This document shows, in pieces, positions 6,136 through 8,208 of a stretch of DNA of 8,208 nucleotides; positions within the stretch are counted from its first letter, which is position 1, and the number at the start of each line of letters is the position of its first letter. Where the stretch lies: NCBI GenBank assembly GCA_021161135.1, contig JAGHBD010000091.1:1-8208 (forward strand). The letters are read 5' to 3'. Below the pieces are notes generated by a model, which had not been told where the DNA came from, did not search any database, and worked only from the letters and a program-made list of their open reading frames with translations. A program made the translations under genes and the position numbers. This DNA comes from Thermoplasmata archaeon (GTDB taxonomy: Archaea > Thermoplasmatota > E2 > UBA202 > JdFR-43).

Positions 6136-6277
6136 GGGAGCATGGTGTAGCCAGGGATCATAGCGGGCTCCAGTTATGGGGATGATTAAGAGAGGGTCAT
6201 CCGAGGTGTGAAGAATAACTGGAGCGATGACCCATAGAAGAGACCCGCTGACCTGGGTTCAAATCCCAGTGCTCCCA
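6136..6277 (+). tRNA. tRNA-Trp (anticodon CCA) with 69-nt intron
   Basis: The exons are 6136-6173 and 6243-6277, giving a 73-nt mature tRNA. The acceptor stem is GGGAGCA/TGCTCCC with discriminator A73. The anticodon stem is GCGGG/CCCGC, with loop C-U-CCA-G-A (anticodon at 6170-6172). The T arm is CTGGG-TTCAAAT-CCCAG. CCA is not encoded. The intron lies at the canonical 37/38 site. A bulge-helix-bulge can be drawn: anticodon stem; bulge AG|A at the 3' site; central helix CTCC (6168-6171) with GAAG (6237-6240), with one C-A mismatch; bulge AG|T at the 5' site; then a perfect 6-bp intron stem TATGGG/CCCATA. This is the substrate form for the archaeal splicing endonuclease. An intron in tRNA-Trp is common in euryarchaea. 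Confidence 0.96.
6174..6242 (+). ncRNA. Box C/D methylation-guide RNA within the tRNA-Trp intron
   Basis: The intron reads as a symmetric archaeal C/D RNA. In order: terminal stem TATGGG (6175-6180), box C ATGATTA (6182-6188), 12-nt guide, box D' CCGA (6201-6204), 3-nt spacer, box C' GTGAAGA (6208-6214), 12-nt guide, box D ATGA (6227-6230), and stem CCCATA (6231-6236). Both GA pairs of each kink-turn are kept. The usual G6-C1 pair of C/D is replaced by T-A, a compensatory swap. Guide 2 (6215-6225) is perfectly complementary to 6167-6177 and places C34 opposite the fifth base before box D. Guide 1 contains GGGTC (6194-6198), which pairs with 37-41 and puts C39 opposite the fifth base before D'. 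Archaeal tRNA-Trp introns are known to guide 2'-O-methylation at 34 and 39. The guide-1 duplex is short. Confidence 0.82.
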
Positions 6278-6305
6278 CTATCCTCTCTCAATTAAAGTGA
6301 TTAAA

Positions 6306-6494
6306 ATGGCAGAAAAGGAAATAAAAATAAATGTGAAGTTAATAGTCTCCCTGCTTTCGATACTCGTTGGAATAATATTTTACGTGGCATGGGGAATAAC
6401 GTATGGTGTTTGGGCTGATGTTGGCATATACGCTGTCACAGCCATCTTCCTTGCTTTCGGCATTCTCGGGCTTTTATACACGAGGATAGAATAG
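6306..6494 (+). CDS. Small two-helix membrane protein, function unknown
   Basis: The 62-aa product starts MAEKEIKINVKLIVSLLSIL. It has two hydrophobic helices (about 11-30 and 37-57) joined by a short TYGVWADVG turn, with a charged N-terminus and a TRIE end. I do not recognise a named family. The ATG at 6306 is preferred to the in-frame GTG at 6297; GTGAT at 6297-6301 could act as a weak ribosome binding site 4 nt before it. It starts 28 nt after the tRNA-Trp 3' end with no TATA-like sequence at the right distance, so it may be transcribed together with the tRNA. The stop is TAG, immediately followed by the palindromic T-tract. Confidence 0.7.
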   Translation: MAEKEIKINVKLIVSLLSILVGIIFYVAWGITYGVWADVGIYAVTAIFLAFGILGLLYTRIE

Positions 6495-6505
6495 AAAAAT
6501 TTTTC
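6494..6505. terminator. Bidirectional palindromic T-tract terminator
   Basis: GAAAAATTTTTC is a perfect palindrome between the stop codon of the 62-aa gene (plus) and the 3' end of tRNA-Val (minus). It presents five T's in a row to each strand. Archaeal RNA polymerase terminates at T-runs, so it can serve both converging units. No GC stem is needed or seen. Confidence 0.5.
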
Positions 6506-6508
6506 GAA

Positions 6509-6581
6509 TGGGCTCGGCCGGATTCGAACCGGCGACCTTCGCCTCGTGAAGGCGACGTCATAACCCCTAGACCACGAGCCC
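6509..6581 (-). tRNA. tRNA-Val (anticodon CAC)
   Basis: This is a full 73-nt cloverleaf on the minus strand. The acceptor stem is GGGCTCG/CGAGCCC with A73. The D arm is GTCT..TGAC with GGGG in the loop. The anticodon stem is TCGCC/GGCGA with loop TTCACGA (CAC at 34-36), the variable region is AGGTC, and the T arm is GCCGG-TTCGAAT-CCGGC. There is no intron and no encoded CCA. It reads GTG codons. It converges on the 62-aa gene and has its own TATA box upstream. Confidence 0.97.
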
Positions 6582-6604
6582 CACAAAAGGAAATAAAAAC
6601 TCTG

Positions 6605-6612
6605 TTTTTAAA
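6605..6612 (-). promoter_or_regulatory. TATA box of tRNA-Val
   Basis: TTTAAAAA on the minus strand is centred about 27 bp upstream of the tRNA 5' end at 6581. A second AT-rich run (TTTATAAAAA, minus strand, 6623-6632) lies about 46 bp away, too far for the tRNA start. The rest of the 6583-6753 gap holds AT-rich sequence and no recognisable gene. Confidence 0.5.
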
Positions 6613-6700
6613 TGTTTTAGTGTTTTTATAAAGCAGGGTTGGATATTCAAGCAAAAACCCAAAATCAAATTTTTCTCTGGGAATGGTGTGCAATTTTCCA

Positions 6701-6731
6701 TATTTAAACATGCCTCCCAAAATTTTTTTAA
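6701..6731 (+). promoter_or_regulatory. Candidate promoter of the por operon
   Basis: Two TATA-like elements precede porC. TATTTAAAC at 6701-6709 would give a leader of about 23 nt without a Shine-Dalgarno. The T-rich TTTTTTTAA at 6723-6731 is centred about 27 bp before the ATG and would give a leaderless mRNA. The second agrees better with the missing ribosome binding site; the first is the better TATA match. Confidence 0.35.
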
Positions 6732-6753
6732 TCTTACCTGCATTCATTAGCAA

Positions 6754-7302
6754 ATGCTGAAAGAAATAATATTCTATGGAAGAGGTGGGCAGGGAGCTGT
6801 TACCGCTGCCAATCTCATTGCTTCTGCTGCATTAAAAAGTGGCAACAAAGGAGTGCAGGCATTTCCCTTTTTCGGCGCTGAGCGGCGAGGGGCGCCAGTT
6901 AAAGCTTTTGCTAGGATAAGCGATGAGGAAATATTTGTAAGGAGTCAGATAAAAGAGCCAGATATAGTTGTGGTGCTTGACACAGGCATAATGGATGTAA
7001 TCGATGTTACTCAAGGGCTAAAAAAAGATGGGGTAATTCTGCTTAACACAAATAAAAAGCCAGAGGACTTTTCCTTTCCATATAAAATTGCGACTGTTGA
7101 TGCAACTTCGATAGCAATAAAAAATGAAATACTTGTAGGAGGAATACCTGTGGTTAACACTCCAATGACGGGCGCCCTCGTTAGAATTCTGGATGGAGTC
7201 AAACTCGATGCTCTAAAAGAGGCGATACATGAGCGTTTCGGTAAAAAAGCTGATAGCAATGCAAAGGCGGCGGAAGAAGCGTATGAGGCGGTGGTAATAT
7301 GA
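6754..7302 (+). CDS. porC: Pyruvate:ferredoxin oxidoreductase gamma subunit
   Basis: The 182-aa product is the gamma subunit of a four-subunit 2-oxoacid:ferredoxin oxidoreductase, which converts pyruvate + CoA + oxidised ferredoxin to acetyl-CoA + CO2 + reduced ferredoxin, or the reverse. Visible family motifs are FYGRGGQGAVTAANLIA (7-23), FPFFGAERRGAPVKAF (37-52), VVVLDTGIMDV (72-82) and VNTPMTGAL (134-142). The length is normal. The start ATG has no clear Shine-Dalgarno. It is first in a gamma-delta-alpha order with 4-nt ATGA overlaps, as in other archaeal and Thermotoga por clusters. Gamma subunits alone do not distinguish pyruvate from branched-chain 2-oxoacid enzymes; the pyruvate call rests mainly on porA. 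Confidence 0.93.
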   Translation: MLKEIIFYGRGGQGAVTAANLIASAALKSGNKGVQAFPFFGAERRGAPVKAFARISDEEIFVRSQIKEPDIVVVLDTGIMDVIDVTQGLKKDGVILLNTNKKPEDFSFPYKIATVDATSIAIKNEILVGGIPVVNTPMTGALVRILDGVKLDALKEAIHERFGKKADSNAKAAEEAYEAVVI

Positions 7303-7550
7303 ATGTTAAGACAGCTATTTCTATTCCGACTGAAGGAGCGATGGGAAAGACGGGCACATGGCGAGTTTTCAGGCCCGTTATTGATACAAGCAAATGCATA
7401 AAGTGCTGGAGATGCTGGATTTTCTGCCCAGATGCTGCCATTTCAAGAAATGAGTATCCGAGTATCGATTATGAATACTGCAAGGGATGTGGAATCTGCA
7501 GCAACGTCTGCCCTGTAAATGCAATAGAAATGAGGAGGGAGGAAAAATGA
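7299..7550 (+). CDS. porD: Pyruvate:ferredoxin oxidoreductase delta subunit (2 x 4Fe-4S ferredoxin)
   Basis: This 83-aa polyferredoxin subunit carries electrons from the thiamine-diphosphate site to external ferredoxin. It has two complete CxxCxxCxxxCP motifs: Cys33, 36, 39, 43 (CIKCWRCWIFCP) and Cys61, 64, 67, 71 (CKGCGICSNVCP). It therefore binds two [4Fe-4S] clusters. The N-terminal KTGTWRVFRPVID segment is typical of PorD. The ATG overlaps the porC TGA by 4 nt; a GGTGGT just upstream may help re-initiation. The stop overlaps the porA start in the same way. Confidence 0.95.
   Translation: MNVKTAISIPTEGAMGKTGTWRVFRPVIDTSKCIKCWRCWIFCPDAAISRNEYPSIDYEYCKGCGICSNVCPVNAIEMRREEK
7534..7538 (+). 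promoter_or_regulatory. Ribosome binding site of porA
   Basis: GGAGG (within GAGGAGGGAGG) ends 8 nt before the ATG at 7547, inside the last codons of porD. It supports the ATGA-overlap start for porA. A second GGAGG at 7538-7542 is closer (4 nt). Confidence 0.65.
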
Positions 7551-8208
7551 TTGTTATAGATACTGCAAATCATATCGCTGCTTTGGCGGCGAAGATGGCT
7601 AAGCCAGCCGTTATAGCTGCATATCCTATTACGCCACAAACAACAATTGTGGAACGACTCGCCCAGTATGTGGAAAAAGGTGAGTTAAAGGCAGAATTTA
7701 TCAGAGTGGAGTCGGAACATTCTGCTATGGCTGCATGCATAGGGGCTGCAGCAACAGGTGTGAGGACATTCACAGCCACTTCGTCGCATGGCTTGCTTCT
7801 AATGCATGAAATGCTTCACTGGGCTGGGCTGGCGAGGCTGCCGGTTGTGATGGTTAATGTAAATCGTGCTTTGGGGCCAGGATGGAATATATGGAGTGAT
7901 TTGAATGATAGTTTGGCGCAACGCGATACAGGGTGGCTGCAGTTTTATGCTTCGAGCAATCAGGAAGTTTTTGACAACATAATTCAGGCATATAGAATTG
8001 CGGAAAGTAGCGATGTTATGCTTCCTGCAATGATTGCCTATGATGGCTTTATTTTAAGCCACACATCAATGCCTGTTGAGGTGCCATCGCAACAGGAAAT
8101 AGATGCATTCCTGCCCTCTTTCAAGCCATCATGGACACTCGATATAGAAAATCCGATTACTCACGGCAACATAGTGCCTCCAGAGCCGTATATGGAAATT
8201 CGCTATTC
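7547..8208 (+). CDS. porA: Pyruvate:ferredoxin oxidoreductase alpha subunit, 3' end outside window
   Basis: 220 codons of a subunit usually near 390 aa are visible. Motifs are AAYPITPQTTIVE (24-36), AEFIRVESEHSAMAACIGA (49-67), TFTATSSHGLLLMHEMLHWAG (74-94), LPVVMVNVNRALGPGWNIWSD (98-118) and DSLAQRDTGW (121-130). Then comes SHTSMPVEVPSQQEIDAFLPSFKP (171-194), the usual link to domain II. YPITPQT and VESEHSAM are typical of pyruvate-type alpha subunits, so PorA is preferred over VorA or KorA. The alpha subunit binds pyruvate and helps shape the thiamine-diphosphate site. The beta subunit (porB) is expected just downstream of the window. The start is supported by a GGAGG 8 nt upstream and the 4-nt overlap with porD. 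Confidence 0.94.
   Translation, partial: MIVIDTANHIAALAAKMAKPAVIAAYPITPQTTIVERLAQYVEKGELKAEFIRVESEHSAMAACIGAAATGVRTFTATSSHGLLLMHEMLHWAGLARLPVVMVNVNRALGPGWNIWSDLNDSLAQRDTGWLQFYASSNQEVFDNIIQAYRIAESSDVMLPAMIAYDGFILSHTSMPVEVPSQQEIDAFLPSFKPSWTLDIENPITHGNIVPPEPYMEIRY

Noticed and set aside
6226..6251. CGATGACC as box C' and the exon CTGA (6248-6251) as box D of the intron guide
   Set aside because: This assignment leaves the anticodon-matching guide on the wrong side of a D box and gives irregular spacing. The assignment with ATGA as box D gives two 12-nt spacers and the correct N+5 register.
6436..6753. Minus-strand frame of about 105 codons before porC
   Set aside because: It runs through tRNA-Val (the GRRFESGRAH string is the usual translation of a tRNA T arm) and the 62-aa gene; no independent support.
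6754..8208. 2-oxoglutarate or 2-oxoisovalerate oxidoreductase instead of pyruvate
   Set aside because: YPITPQT, VESEHSAM and the SHTSMPVEVP linker in the alpha subunit fit PorA best; substrate use is still an inference.

Overview
The window is archaeal DNA. The tRNA-Trp carries an intron at position 37/38 that can fold as a bulge-helix-bulge, no CCA is encoded on either tRNA, and AT-rich TATA-like boxes lie about 24-27 bp upstream of several gene starts. The genes include a four-subunit-type pyruvate:ferredoxin oxidoreductase and NosD-like beta-helix surface proteins. First genes of transcription units look leaderless, while internal operon genes have GGAGG-type ribosome binding sites. This pattern suggests a euryarchaeon, perhaps Thermoplasmatota-like; that placement is inference.

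Layout. (1) Positions 1-2305, minus strand: sucC, sucD and a gamma-carbonic-anhydrase-like hexapeptide protein (cut by the window edge) form a tight operon. Spacings are 1 nt and a 17-nt overlap, with a TATA box about 25 bp before sucC. (2) Positions 2397-6115: an envelope or surface block. It holds an unrecognised membrane protein (plus), a NosD-like beta-helix gene (minus) split in frame by one TAG codon, and a divergent intact NosD-like protein with an Ig-like domain and C-terminal anchor (plus). The two NosD-like genes share one palindromic TATA box. (3) Positions 6107-6612: tRNA-Trp(CCA) with a 69-nt intron, a 62-aa two-helix membrane protein and, convergently, tRNA-Val(CAC). A palindromic T-tract separates the last two. 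(4) Positions 6754-8208: porC-porD-porA, each overlapping the next by ATGA; porA runs off the window.

The metabolic genes fit acetyl-CoA and succinyl-CoA handling. Pyruvate:ferredoxin oxidoreductase makes or uses acetyl-CoA with ferredoxin, and succinyl-CoA synthetase links succinyl-CoA to nucleotide triphosphate. They lie in separate transcription units.

The two most interesting signals are these. The tRNA-Trp intron has a complete box C/D guide RNA architecture: two 12-nt spacers, a compensatory U-A swap in the C/D kink-turn, and N+5 register on C34 and position 39. The other is the single in-frame amber codon inside a conserved NosD-family segment, which could be a recent nonsense mutation, a sequencing error or a readthrough/pyrrolysine site.
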